Source: Sialis fuliginosa (taxonomy: Eukaryota; Arthropoda; Insecta; Megaloptera; Sialidae). Taken from it: 64,000 bases of DNA. Positions 53,855 to 64,000 of this stretch are shown in pieces (positions within the stretch are counted from its first letter, which is position 1; every line of letters starts with the position of its first letter). The notes beneath the pieces are model-generated. The model had not been told where the DNA came from and searched no databases. It worked only from the letters and a program-made list of their open reading frames with translations. Both the position numbers and the translations under genes were made by a program. Where the stretch lies: assembly GCA_961205875.1 (NCBI GenBank), contig OY540816.1, positions 21,400,701-21,464,700 of the forward strand, read 5' to 3'.

Positions 53855-54180
53855 GCAGTGCCCATGCGGTTTCGCTCGGGTAGACTACGGAATTTAGGTT
53901 TTTTGAAAAATATAGTTGAATTATTTTATTTTACATATTTTTATTCTACACAGTTCTTTAGGCAGCGTATTGCAAAACTTTTTTCCGACTTGTTTAACTA
54001 ATATCATCACTGCTTCTTTCTTATGTTACCTAACGTAAAAAAATATATACTAAAACCTGGGGAAAGAACATATCTTATGAATTAAAAAAAAAACGTAAAT
54101 TATTATACATATATATATTTTAGAACAGCCAGTTGCGCATTTGAGGATTTTGAAAAATACTCGGACGAAGCCGCGGGGAA
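53855..54180 (+). repeat. Retroposon-like element, family R, short copy
   Basis: CAGTGCCCATGCGGTTTCGC at the start, GGGTAGACTACGGAATTTAG, then CAGCGTATTGCAAAACTTTT, TTCCGACTTGTTTAAC and AACCTGGGGAAAGAACATAT. It matches 27005-27780 with internal deletion and lacks the GACA tail. Confidence 0.6.
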
Positions 54181-54914
54181 ATTAAAATGAACAAATAAAA
54201 AAGACAAGCGAAAATAATAAAAAAATTCACATATTCAGAATATTTAAATTTCCTTTCTTCGTAGCTTCCGGTAAAAAATGAAAAACATTTCTGAGATTAA
54301 AAATAAACAACACTGAAAATAAAATAAATAAACATTTTACAAGACTGATATATGTTTGGTTTCTTTATAAATAAATAACTGTATATCTGTCTATGTATAT
54401 AATATGTTTTATTTTATTTTCTATTTTGTGAGTACGTTTTCTTTCGGTGCAAAAAACGTGATACATATAAAGTATAACATATATATGTACATAGAAAAGG
54501 CTTTTAAACCTTTCATTCATCGAATACCCCCTCACCCCCCCCTCCCCGACAAACACATATACATATATATATACCAGTGGTATGGTGAATTTAGTATTTC
54601 GAATTTCTTAACCCATTACTTCCCAGTGTCTTATTTATAGGACATCATATTTTAATTTTTTTTCCTCTGACACAATAACATTGTTCATTTGATTTACATT
54701 ACTAATATGTTGTTTAACTCTCACTACTTACAATATATTTCATGGACACTTCTAGAGTTCATTCAATGACAAATGACAATCCTTTTAGAGTAATCGTATT
54801 CTTCGCTAAAGTAGTGGGCCCCTAGGGAGCCGTGGCCTTCCCACAAGGGGGCCACGAAGAGCTGCAAATATAACAAATAAATATATTATTGTTAAATATT
54901 ATATATATTATGAA
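54181..54914. other. Unassigned stretch
   Basis: A C-rich run near 54529-54545. TTAACCCATTACTTCCCAG at 54608 recalls the TTAACCC ends at 14362 and 63795. CCCACAAGGGGGCCACGAAG near 54840 is GC-richer. No gene. Confidence 0.35.
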
Positions 54915-55760
54915 TTGTACATCGGTGGCGAAGCGTCCATGGAAGCAGGGGAAACAGTCTACGTCTTATTTTCTTGTTTTTTAGTCGATATTTGTATGAC
55001 GAGTTGAAGTTAACTGCAGGAAATTTCACTAAAAAATTTAGAATTTTTGATTTCGTTAAAAGTATGTTTATTGTGTAGAAAATGACGTGAAAAGTTGTTT
55101 GTTTCAAACCGCAGGTCTGTATCTCAAACCGTTCTCGAGATATAGCCTCTCAAAGTTTTAGTTTTTTAAAATTTTTGGAGAAAAAAGACCATAACTTTTG
55201 AACGCGTGGTCGGAATTGATTTTAGTTGACGGATTTGAAATCAGCGTGTCAAAATCTATATAATGACATGTATAATACCTTAAAATTCGAGAAAAATTTT
55301 TTCGCGAAATATCGAAAAAATTCAAAGGGGTATACCTTAAAAAAATGTTGATTTTTGACCAAAATTTTTTTGTCGGATTTTAAAGTATTATACATGTCAT
55401 TATATAGATTTTGACACGCTGATTTCAAATCCGTCAACTAAAATCAATTCCGACCACGCGTTTAAAAGTTATGGCCTTTATTCTCCAAAAATTTGAAAAA
55501 ACTAAAACTTTGAGAGGCTATATCTCGAGAACGGTTTGAGATACAGACCTGCGGTTTGAAACAAACAACTTTTCACGTCATTTTCTATACAATAAACATA
55601 TTTTTAACGTAATCAAAAATTCTAAATTTTTTAGTGAAATTTCCTGCAGTGAACTTCAACTCGTCATACAAATATCGACTAAAAAACAAGAAAAAAAGAC
55701 GTAGAGGTATTATAGTTTTATAGTTCAGCGTGTAAATTAATATTAAATACTATTTTTGAT
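54915..55760 (+). mobile_element. Foldback element, copy C (core 54959-55704)
   Basis: The core starts CTACGTCTTATTTTCTTG and ends CAAGAAAAAAAGACGTAG like copy B, with all inner blocks preserved in both arms (746 bp). The right flank (AGGTATTATAGTTTTATAGT) is the same as in copy B; the left flank is GCGAAGCGTCCATGGAAGCA instead of copy B's AAATGATT. Copies B and C therefore share one side only, which suggests the foldback core and its carrier can be separated. The 62-residue minus frame is the usual symmetry product. Confidence 0.88.
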
Positions 55761-55879
55761 TTTTGGTTAAAATGTTATTGTTATTAATATTAATTATTTA
55801 TTATTAATATTTTCTACTTTTCAAATTATATCAAGTATATATATAAGATGAAAAACGAATATTTGTTCAGTTTTCTTCT

Positions 55880-56040
55880 TAAATTGCTTCCTCGCAATAT
55901 CGAAGATACGAGAAGATTTGTGATCGTTTTAAAATGAGATAAAAATATTGTGATCCGATTTCAAAATTTTAAATTGATCTTTCCGTTTCAGATCAAGACA
56001 AATACTTTTCGTTCCGTGTTTGTCTGTCTGTCTCACCCTG
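55880..56040 (+). repeat. Dispersed repeat G, partial
   Basis: CGCAATATCGAAGATACGAG, GATTTGTGATCGTTTTAAAA, TTTCAGATCAAGACAAATAC and GTGTTTGTCTGTCTGTCTC match 43315-43450; then the repeat stops. Confidence 0.7.
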
Positions 56041-56533
56041 AACGCACCTAAAGAATTATAACTTCAAAATGCACTTAAAGAAGTTTATCTTTTTTTGTAT
56101 TATATATTGTCCTTGTATCCACGCCACTGTTGCATGGATTTTAGGTTAAATGCATAATATATAAATATACACTATATATAGTACAGTGTATTCAGTATTG
56201 AGAATGGTTGTAGAACCTTTTCTTTTTTTGTTAATTCCCATCAGACCCTATGTATGTGTGTTTTTTTAAGATATTTCTTTTATCGTGCTAAATGTGACAA
56301 GGAAGCACGCTTACACATGATCTGTAACGTATTTTTTATGTCCTTATGTATATTTTTTTCTTCCATGCTTCTTTTTATTTATTAACTTTTTGTGTATCTC
56401 GTTTCTTGATATTTATGTTTGTATTATGTAAATTAAAGGCTTGTATAACATAGTTTTACTTACTTTACTGTACAATAAGTTATGTATTACTTAACTACAT
56501 ATATGTATGTGTATTCCACACAAATTAGAAATT
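56041..56533. other. Unassigned stretch
   Basis: GTATCCACGCCACTGTTGCA near 56114 resembles a hAT MITE right end, unpartnered. Nothing else. Confidence 0.35.
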
Positions 56534-56569
56534 CCTAACCTAACCTAACCTAACCTAACCTAACCTAAC
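56534..56569. repeat. Interstitial telomere-type repeat (CCTAA)7
   Basis: Seven consecutive CCTAA units, the complement of the insect telomere repeat TTAGG. Its position between ordinary dispersed repeats shows that it is interstitial, not a chromosome end. Shorter runs are at 14510-14520, 37715-37727 and 40127-40139. Confidence 0.9.
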
Positions 56570-57224
56570 GGTATCTGTGAGGTGTTGAATTTTTATGAAT
56601 TTACTTATATGTAATTATATGTATAATAATGTACAGTGGCGCCAGAACCAAATATTTTCTGGAAGAGGGGGGGGGGGGGGGTAGTACGAACTTCAAAAAT
56701 TAAACTGATCTAACTTTACTTGGCGGTCTTAAAATTCAAAATTGATTTCAATTTTCTTTGGTTTGATTAATATCATATTATTTGTTTAAAAAAAATAGAA
56801 ATACAGTGGAACCTCGTTAAAGGGACTGATGGAAAACACGTATTAACGAAATATCTTATTTTAACGGCATACATGCCATGCATTTCATGATGTACACTTG
56901 TCGACTGATTTTAGATCGTTGATTTCTACTTAACGCGCATGCGTCAAGGGCATTCATATTTATAAACTACACCATTCATTACAACTGTCAGTGGGTTGTC
57001 ATTAATATTTAACCCAATCGTGCCCAGCGTTACATATATGTATACATATGAATACATCAACAAAGCAATTACCAACGTTCTGAAGTTTTAGTATATTTAG
57101 ATTGGTATGAATTGATGACAGAAAAATCAGCAATATTGGTAACAAAAAAAAACCTTGGGAACGATTGAGTTAATATCTCGCAGATAGCGTTAACTTAATT
57201 TTCACTCGGGAACAAATTCTTTAA
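56570..57224. other. Unassigned stretch with two transposon tips
   Basis: CAGTGGCGCCAGAACCAAAT at 56634 followed by a G run (56668-56681) resembles a hAT MITE end. CAGTGGAACCTCGTTAAAGG at 56803 closely resembles pogo/Tigger ends (CAGTnGAACCTCG form). Partner ends were not found for either. Confidence 0.4.
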
Positions 57225-57425
57225 TATTATAAATGCGGTAGTTGTTACCTTTTCACGGCTAAACCACTGGACCGATCTTGACGAAATTTGGCAGGGAGGT
57301 AGCTTACATCCTGAGGAAGGACATATGCTACTTTGTATCTTGAAAATTTATTAAATAAAAAAATGTGTGACATTTGTACGCGCAACCTGTTTTATCGACT
57401 ATCATAACAGAAATCTGTACTATCT
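57225..57425 (-). repeat. Retroposon-like segment Q joined to repeat K
   Basis: AATATTATAAATGCGGTAGT, CACGGCTAAACCACTGGACC, TCTTGACGAAATTTGGCAGG and TAGCTTACATCCTGAGGAAG match family Q; then CATTTGTACGCGCAACCTGT and TATCGACTATCATAACAGAA match repeat K. The same K-Q adjacency is seen at 37675-37960, so K and Q are probably parts of one element. Confidence 0.65.
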
Positions 57426-58074
57426 AACTTTCTTCGTGGGTTTTATGTTTGAAAGAAAATTATTTTCCCACTTCTGGTAACTGTATTCCATAATCCTTCA
57501 CAAAACAAAGACGCTACTTTTACCCATGTACCTGACACAAAAGAATCCACTTAACAGCGAATAATAGGAGTGCACATTATAGTATCTATTAACACTCAAT
57601 AAGGTTTATTTATCCGAAAGTTATCTTATCTAGAAAGTTTCCTCGGTCGGTAATTTAGAAAACTGTCACGATCTAGATACACTACACTGATTTTCATTTC
57701 GCTGGGACGCAGATGGTTGCGCCGTTAGCGGTGGGTGGGTGAAGGGGTTAGGGGGGGGTAGGGTGCGTTAAGAAGACGCAGCAGACAAGGGTCAGAAAAG
57801 CTCAAATAAAAACAGGTATTGGGCCGTTTCGATTGTGCTAGATAACGATGAAGGTATGAATGTGTAAATAATCTTTTGTTTGTTTGTGAAAATGCGCTTT
57901 TCCTAGTTTGGAAAACGTGTGTGAAGACAGATTATTTGAAAATTATATAACAACACATAAAAATGTAAATTATTTAAATTTGATTTTCGAAAATTTGCTT
58001 TTTTGAGGTTATTTTTATAAACGAATCGGATAAGGTTCTATTTTGACCTCAAATTTGGATTCAGCGCCTCAAAA
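57426..58074. other. Unassigned stretch with G-rich patch
   Basis: GGTGGGTGGGTGAAGGGGTT and a further G run lie at 57730-57765, beside GACGCAGATGGTTGCGCCGT. No other feature. Confidence 0.35.
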
Positions 58075-58605
58075 TACATATAAATACGGACGCTCTGATA
58101 ACATTTAAAAGCAAATATATCGTGACTGAAGGGTTAAAATCAAAAGGTCTTATAACATTTTTTGTTGCATTTTAGGAAACCTATCCAAAGAAAAAAGATG
58201 AATACACTTTTCAGTCTATGGTAGGGTGTTAGAAAATTCTTTGACAGTGTTTGTTATAATATTCATTGAAAGTACTAATTAAAAGTTATTTTCAGATTTT
58301 TTAAAATTAATGTTCTGATAACGATTTTGAACGCAAATATATCGTGACTGAAGGATTAAAATCAAAAGGTCCTAAAATATTTTTTCTTGCATTTTAAAAG
58401 ACCTATCTAAAGACTCTCCACTTTTTTTTAATATACTTTTCAATCGATGGAAAAAGGTCCAGATTTGTTTTTTAATTTGGGTTATCAATCTAAGTCCGTA
58501 TACCAAATTTCATCTTAATCGGTGTAAAATTTAAACAGACAGACAAACGGGTAGACAGAGCGAAACTATAAGGGTTCCTAGTTTCCTACGAACCCTAAAA
58601 AGTCA
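58075..58605 (+). repeat. Repeat with internal tandem duplication
   Basis: ATATATCGTGACTGAAGGGT with AAATCAAAAGGTC (58117 on) and ATATATCGTGACTGAAGGAT with AAATCAAAAGGTC (58337 on) are copies about 220 bp apart. The 3' part has a CAGACAGACAAACGGGTAGA block and ends AAGGGTTCCTAGTTTCCTAC then GAACCCTAAAAA, an inverted match to TTTTTAGGGTTACGTAGAAA at 62627. Confidence 0.65.
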
Positions 58606-59284
58606 TCCTTTTTAACAGATTTACCCTATAATATTTATCCAGCATAGCATATGTATACTTATACAGTACAAAATCTTGAAGCGACTAAACGTATGTCGAA
58701 TACTTTAAACCCGGACTAAAGCGGGTATGTACATATATGTATACACGTGTGTGTGAGAGAGAGAGAAAGAAAGACAGAGAGAGAGAGCGGTGATTCAGCG
58801 CACGCTTCTGCGACATCTATCGTCTACATGAAAAATATCTAATGAGCTTTGTGCGAATGTTGGATTGGAAAAAGTTACTGGTTACATTTTTCTCGCATGA
58901 AATATACATGACTCCGGTACTACCAGGGGGGTGGTGTTACAGGCGCGGGGCGGAGGAGGGGGTGAACCTGAGACACACGGCTTTGCTTACTAAACAGGGC
59001 CTGTAGATTTATTGTTGCGGTGTATTACGTTTGTTTGTTTTAGGTGGATGTTGGATATGTATTGGTTGATGATTTTTTTGTGTGAAAAGCGGAAAAAAAC
59101 GGAAAATTAGTTTGGTGTAATTTTTTAAGGTTCTTTCTTGACTTTTATGTGTAAGTTGTGTTTTATTGAATGTGGAATGGAGCAAGTGATATTTTATTTG
59201 TTGCTCAGAAGCTGTAATACAAAAAAAAAACAAACAGCAACATCGTGTATTTTTGACAAACGTGCAAAGGACCCTATACATTTT
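58606..59284. other. Unassigned stretch with (GA)n and G-rich patch
   Basis: GA-rich simple sequence at 58752-58787; GGGGGGTGGTGTTACAGGCG and GGGGCGGAGGAGGGGGTGAA at 58926-58967. The 90-residue minus frame at 59009-59281 is low-complexity. Confidence 0.35.
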
Positions 59285-59720
59285 TAAATACGAAATCTTT
59301 TTAAATAATTTTAAAATATTTTATTTATATAACTTACTACTATGTACCTATTTATATACATATATCGTAATACATAAAAAAATATTTGAATTAATGAAAT
59401 ATTAATTAGTATTTAAAATTCAAATTTTAAGTGTGTTTTTCACCCTTTTAATGGTTGTTTGGGCACGTACAAATAATACTCACCGAGACAAACATTTTCC
59501 CCAAAAATAATTCAGATCGGTGCATTTTTACAGTAGTGGTTATCGTGAACGAAAAAAAATTCTACATCCAGACACACAGACACACGCACAGCTACCATGC
59601 GGAAATTAACTTTTCTTTACGTTTTGAAGTTAGTACAATCAGAATTTGCTCTTATCTCGGACATGATTTTTCGACGGTATTACAATACTTCCATTTCCTT
59701 CGGAACATGGAAGTAAAAAT
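59285..59720 (+). repeat. Dispersed repeat H, copy
   Basis: GGCACGTACAAATAATACTC, TTCAGATCGGTGCATTTTTA, ATTCTACATCCAGACACACA, TTTTCGACGGTATTACAATA and CTTCCATTTCCTTCGGAACA match the interior of the hAT at 61336-62133. The 94-residue plus frame here is part of the repeat. Confidence 0.75.
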
Positions 59721-60475
59721 AACTGTTAATAGTTCGTGAATGTTTCTTTTACGAAATCGTTTAGTAAAGAAACTGAAACCTTCATTTTTCTTAAACTCTT
59801 GTTAATCATTTTAATTAATTAACGAAAATCAGGTGTCTTAATAAATTCCAAATAATAACAAAGAAGCAAGGCATGGTGGCATATTTCATCAATCATGTTA
59901 TATTAATCAGGGTAAATGTATTTTTTCTTTATATTAAAATCGTGTCAGTAAATACATACGGATTCATGTAACAATTTATAATTTTGTCGGTGTTGTTCTG
60001 TTCCTATAATTAATCAATGTCTTATAATGCTATATATGTAATTAATTAGTCCAAGTAAAGTGTAATTACTTTATGTTGTTTTATTAAACACGACAAATTG
60101 GCTCGAAATTAAATCCAGTAATTTTCAATTATGCTGGCTTGTAAATCTTAATTAGATAGATGAATGTATGTATGTTATTATAATATATATATATATATGT
60201 ATGTGTTTAAGTAATTATTTTGTAGATTTATTTAATTAATAATTAATGAAACTATGTCAATCAAAATGTAGTTTTTATCCAATTCGTTTGTGTCCATTGC
60301 AATATGTAATCACCTGGATTGTGACAAGACTACAAAAATACCTTTGTGAACTTTGAAAGTTTGTACAGCAAATATTTTTAGATAAATGGATTTAATATAA
60401 ACAATTATTGCTAATAAGAAATTCTAATCTGACTTTATTTGAATAGTGGAAATTGTTTTTAAATTAACTTCAAAA
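59721..60475. other. AT-rich stretch, nothing recognised
   Basis: A short TA run near 60183-60199. No other feature. Confidence 0.4.
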
Positions 60476-60915
60476 TATCGGTATGGAGAACCATACATGA
60501 CTTCCATGTTCTTCTTAAATAATTTTTAATATATGAAAAATTTCAATGGGTTAAATTGGTTAACCATTTAATTTTTATATAATTTTATTAAAAAATATTA
60601 GATCAAAATTTTCGTATATTTTTAATTTTTTAACAATTTCAATCTAATAGATTTAGATAGATTTTTAATAAAATTGTACAAGTCAAAACGACATTTGAAA
60701 CGTCAAAATGACATTTAATATGTAAATATTTATTATAAGATTCTCGTATCTTCGATATTGCGAGGAAGCAAAAACTTTTTAAGAAATAAAAAAATAAAAC
60801 CAACTTAAAAAACTGTAAAATTTAATTATTATATACTTTTCAGTGTTTTTAGATTTTATAAGTTCCTCGCCATATCGAAGATTTCGAAAAGATTTGTGAT
60901 CGTTTTTTTTTTATT
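60476..60915. repeat. Fragments of repeats G and H
   Basis: GGTATGGAGAACCATACATG near 60480 is the short motif also at 44408 (and inverted at 22733). TCTCGTATCTTCGATATTGC (60742, minus) and CATATCGAAGATTTCGAAAA with TTTGTGATCGTTT (60871, plus) are the head of repeat G in opposite orientations about 110 bp apart. Confidence 0.55.
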
Positions 60916-61327
60916 TTCTTAAAAATTAATTTTTTTATAACTATTTTTTGTCGAGTTAGTCATCGGCTTTATATTTCAATCTATTTAAAGTCGACTGAAG
61001 AGTGTAGGTATATAAAAAAAATCTTTCTTAAGTAAATAAAGTTAAAACTACTGTCTTTAAACATTGATTTCTCTTGGTCTCGTTGTTAAAAATAATCTTA
61101 TTTAAAATTTAAATTCTCCGCTCAGACTTTAGAACAACACGGCGAAAAAAAATTATATATTCATTCAAACTAAAAAAAATATATATATATTCAAAAGTCT
61201 ATGAATGTCAAATTTTCTAAACGGTGGGAAAGAGAACCAATGTAAAAATTATCAATGTAAATATACGAGTGAAATTTGAAAAACAATGGAGATATTTTTC
61301 CAAGCAAATTTCTTCTGAATAAATGCA
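60916..61327. other. AT-rich stretch, nothing recognised
   Basis: Very AT-rich, no coding region or element recognised. Confidence 0.4.
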
Positions 61328-62141
61328 TTCCGAAGCAGGGCCGGATTAAGTCAGCGGGGGGCCTATTACGACGGTTACAGCAGTTATTGTCATTTGTATT
61401 TAAATATAATCTAATGCCCTAATGTCAAAAATATAATACATATTCGTAAAAAAACAAATTTGACAATCTGAATTTAGTTGCATTTGTTTCCAAGGCAACA
61501 TGAATTAATGACGTATTAATTTGTATTTTAAATTCAAATTTTGAAGGTGTTTTTCACCCTTTCAATGTCTGTTTAGGCACGTACAAATAATAAATATCCC
61601 TTAGGTTTAATTGAACTACAAATGTACCAGATCTTATCAAAATTAGTGAGGTAATACTCGCAACGTTCACTTTTTAGACGATAAAAGTTACAAAATTTCG
61701 AATATTTCCAAAACGCCTAATCCGATTAACACCAAACTCAATAGGTCTTGAGTACTCACTGAAACAAACATTTTCCCCAAAAATAATTCAGATCGGTGCA
61801 TTTTTACAGCAGTTATCGTGAACGAAAAAAAATTCTACATCCAGACACACGCCATGCGGAAATAAACTTTTCTTTACGTTTTGAAGTTAGTACAATCAGA
61901 ATCATTATCTCGGACACGATTTTTCGACGGTATTACAATATTTCCATTTCCTTCGGAACATAGAAGTAAAAATCGTTTTTTCGATTAAAACAAATAGAGA
62001 TTGGAAACCCTAAAATTAAATTATTAATAACTGTAGATTTGGACACCCCGTATCAATCAGAGATGTTTTTCCGTAAAACCACGGGGCCTCCAGAGACGCG
62101 GGGCCCGTAGCCTACATGGTTGATCCGGCACTGTTTTGAAG
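61328..62141 (+). mobile_element. hAT element, non-autonomous, 798 bp
   Basis: The element spans 61336-62133: CAGGGCCGGATTAAG at the left and TTGATCCGGCACTG at the right, with flanks TTCCGAAG (61328-61335) and TTTTGAAG (62134-62141), 6 of 8 identical. Subterminal GGGGGGCCTA and GGGCCCGTAG blocks are also inversely related. The interior is repeat H, also found at 44276-45240 and 59285-59720 without ends. No transposase fragment is visible. It is older than the MITEs with perfect duplications, judging by the decayed flanks. Confidence 0.8.
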
Positions 62142-62627
62142 TGATCCCACGGCTTGCGAAATTATGAAATTTCGGAAGAATACGCCGAAGTTACATCCAA
62201 GTGAATTTGCATAAAACAATAAAGTCCGACTGAATGGCGAATCAGTAATTGTTAAGAAGTCCTTTATACTCTATGTATTTTATTTCTAAATGTATTTTTA
62301 ATGATGAATTATTGTACTTTAAATACTTTCTCCCTCTGTTTCGTAAGTTTTCATCAGAAAAGTATCTAGAATTGTTCGTGTATATAAACAAATGTTGTTA
62401 TGTTATCCTTACAGTAATAATTATTTTTAAGGAGGCGCCGAACCGGGCTTGGGCTGAATACTGAATATTCGGCCCAAGGATTAAACTCCTTGTGTTATTT
62501 TTAAATTTAATATTTTTTGATTAGTTGAGTTGGTGTCTTATGAAAATAAATTAAATTAAATTGAAATATAATGGGTTATGTCAAATTATTGAAATTTTTA
62601 TTGTTTCTGATTTTAAAGCTCGAGTTT
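62142..62627. other. Unassigned stretch with a small hairpin
   Basis: TTGGGCTGAATACTG and AATATTCGGCCCAA (62449-62478) form a near-palindrome enclosed by AAGGAG (62431) and CTCCTT (62486). Its role is unknown. The 71-residue frame at 62249-62464 is not recognised. Confidence 0.4.
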
Positions 62628-63354
62628 TTAGGGTTACGTAGAAAACTAGGAACCCTTATAGTTTCTGCCAGTCCGTATTTCTATCTGTCTGTTTATAAGT
62701 CACAGGGCCCCCTGAGCCAGTAGTTACTGAGTTAAAGGGGGGTGGACAAAAAAACTACTTTCAGCCCTCTACAGGCGCCATTTTTGAGTTAGAAAAAAAT
62801 AAAAAATATTTCTACTAATTGAGATCTACATTTAGAAATGAAAACAAAAATAAAACATTCTGACACCCCTCCCTATTATTCCAAAATTTTAAATGATGTT
62901 GATTTTAGTATTTGTTGTTGGCAAAAAGATTTTTTGAACCAGTAGTTACCGAGTTACCATATAGTCATATTTTACTAATTGAAATCTACAGTATTTTACC
63001 CCACATGTCTTGGTATACAGTTTTTGTGTTTTTTTTTTTGGATTTGTTTTAAAGCGTCCATTTTTAATTTAGAAAAAAATAAGAAAATGATCAAATACCA
63101 CTGGTTTGGTTATACATTTTGACGTGCCACATGCCTTGGTATATAAAAAAATATGTTTTACATAGCTTAAGCTCCTGAGCGCCCCCCTGAAGAATAATAT
63201 TTTCAACAAATTTGTACATCTTTTACTAGAAGGCATCATTTTACATGTTCAGTAAAAACTTCAAGTTTCTAGCTTATATATTTTTCTTTGAGTGAAAAGG
63301 ATGGACAGACGGAGGACAAAGTGAGATTAATCGGGTTTCTTCGGAACCCTAAAA
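62628..63354 (-). mobile_element. Repeat F with both ends, about 727 bp
   Basis: TTTTAGGGTTACGTAGAAAA at the left and TTCTTCGGAACCCTAAAAAA at the right are inverted counterparts. The interior holds two or three related units with AGTAGTTAC(T/C)GAGTTA, TTTTGAGTTAGAAAAAAATA and TACATTTTGACGTGCCACAT, then TTCAAGTTTCTAGCTTATAT and GGACAGACGGAGGACAAAG. This is the only copy with both termini, and explains 1940-2871, 41491-41995 and 52356-52750 as partial copies. Superfamily undetermined; the GGGTTCCG end motif is common in insect repeats. Confidence 0.65.
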
Positions 63355-64000
63355 AAGAATTTTAATAACCGAAACTCGTAATTTAAAAAAAGTTTTTCGT
63401 AATTAACGTTTTGGATCCCCCTCTTACCCATTACGTAATATTTGACTGAACCTCCTCCTCTCAAAAAAATCTTACGTATTATAATTTATTAATGAACGTT
63501 TACTAATTGGTGTTAAATTATCCAACATTATCGACATTAAATGAAATGAAATTCAAATAATAAATACACACTGTTTGATTCGTTTGTGAACCAATTCAGA
63601 AATGATAACATGACATCTTCAACTCTCGACTGCCAACTGCGGTGGCATCAGCTTGGTAAAGCGTGTTTTTAAGAGCAGATTATAATATCAATATGATTAC
63701 GTATTCCGTACTCGTCATCGCCGTGTAATGTATGCGCCAGTGATGAACGTTCTGGCGTAGTGTTTGGGCGTGACACCACGGTAGATGTCGACTATTAACC
63801 CTCTACTGACGACCGGCATAAATACATATCACCGTATTGTATTTTCCTATGATGCGTATGATGCACACATTTAAACATGTTGGATATTCACGTGATAGGG
63901 TTCCGTAGGTATTCTCACTAACATTCTCTATTATTTCGAAATTAACTGCTATATTTTTACAATATAAAGTAAAAAAAATTCTATACCTATTAAAAACTAC
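63355..64000. other. Unassigned end of window
   Basis: TTAACCCTCTACTGACGACC at 63795 resembles the TTAA-CCC end at 14362 and could start an element that runs out of the window. GATAGGGTTCCGTAGG at 63894 matches the repeat F end motif. The part 63600-63780 is less AT-rich and looks single-copy. Confidence 0.35.

Noticed and set aside
56534-56569. Chromosome end
   Set aside because: Only seven units, with ordinary repeats on both sides; interstitial.

Overview
This is AT-rich, gene-poor nuclear DNA from an animal, most likely an insect. Pointers are an interstitial run of (CCTAA)7, the insect-type TTAGG telomere repeat, at 56534-56569; GACA/CAGA microsatellites at the ends of dispersed retroposon-like repeats; and many hAT, Harbinger-like and Tc1/mariner-type relics. 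I cannot name the species. No convincing host gene, tRNA or rRNA is visible. The open frames are short, and those I checked are low-complexity or lie in repeats. The window reads as intergenic or giant-intron DNA built from nested mobile elements.

Layout. 1-13 kb: dispersed repeats, a 239 bp MITE, foldback (long inverted repeat) elements at 4962-5621, 10244-10904 and 11531-12266, and a clean hAT MITE at 9110-9387. 14-15.5 kb: a possible TTAA-flanked element carrying a nested TAA-flanked MITE. 16-30 kb: tandem duplications, G-tract/GC-rich patches, a TA-flanked MITE (20893-21366), a foldback (22131-22415), a hAT end carrying a satellite-like unit (20028-20254) and a MITE with a perfect 8 bp target duplication (26713-26929). 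31540-36831: a hAT-type element with an 8 bp target duplication, holding a decayed transposase C-terminus and 21 tandem copies of a 184 bp satellite. 37-51 kb: more dispersed repeats, a second Harbinger-like MITE, and a mariner-type transposase fossil (49389-49723). 51452-51630: a near-perfect palindrome whose arms each encode a hammerhead ribozyme-like motif. 52-64 kb: hAT MITEs, a further foldback copy (54959-55704), a hAT element (61336-62133) and dispersed repeat families.

The two most notable signals are (1) the satellite inside a hAT element, with 8-monomer higher-order periodicity and a divergent single unit next to another hAT end 12 kb away, suggesting how this satellite arose; and (2) the inverted pair of hammerhead motifs. 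Elements here share sequence rather than forming a pathway: copies of one family serve as empty sites or ancestors for others, which allows several insertions to be dated relative to each other.
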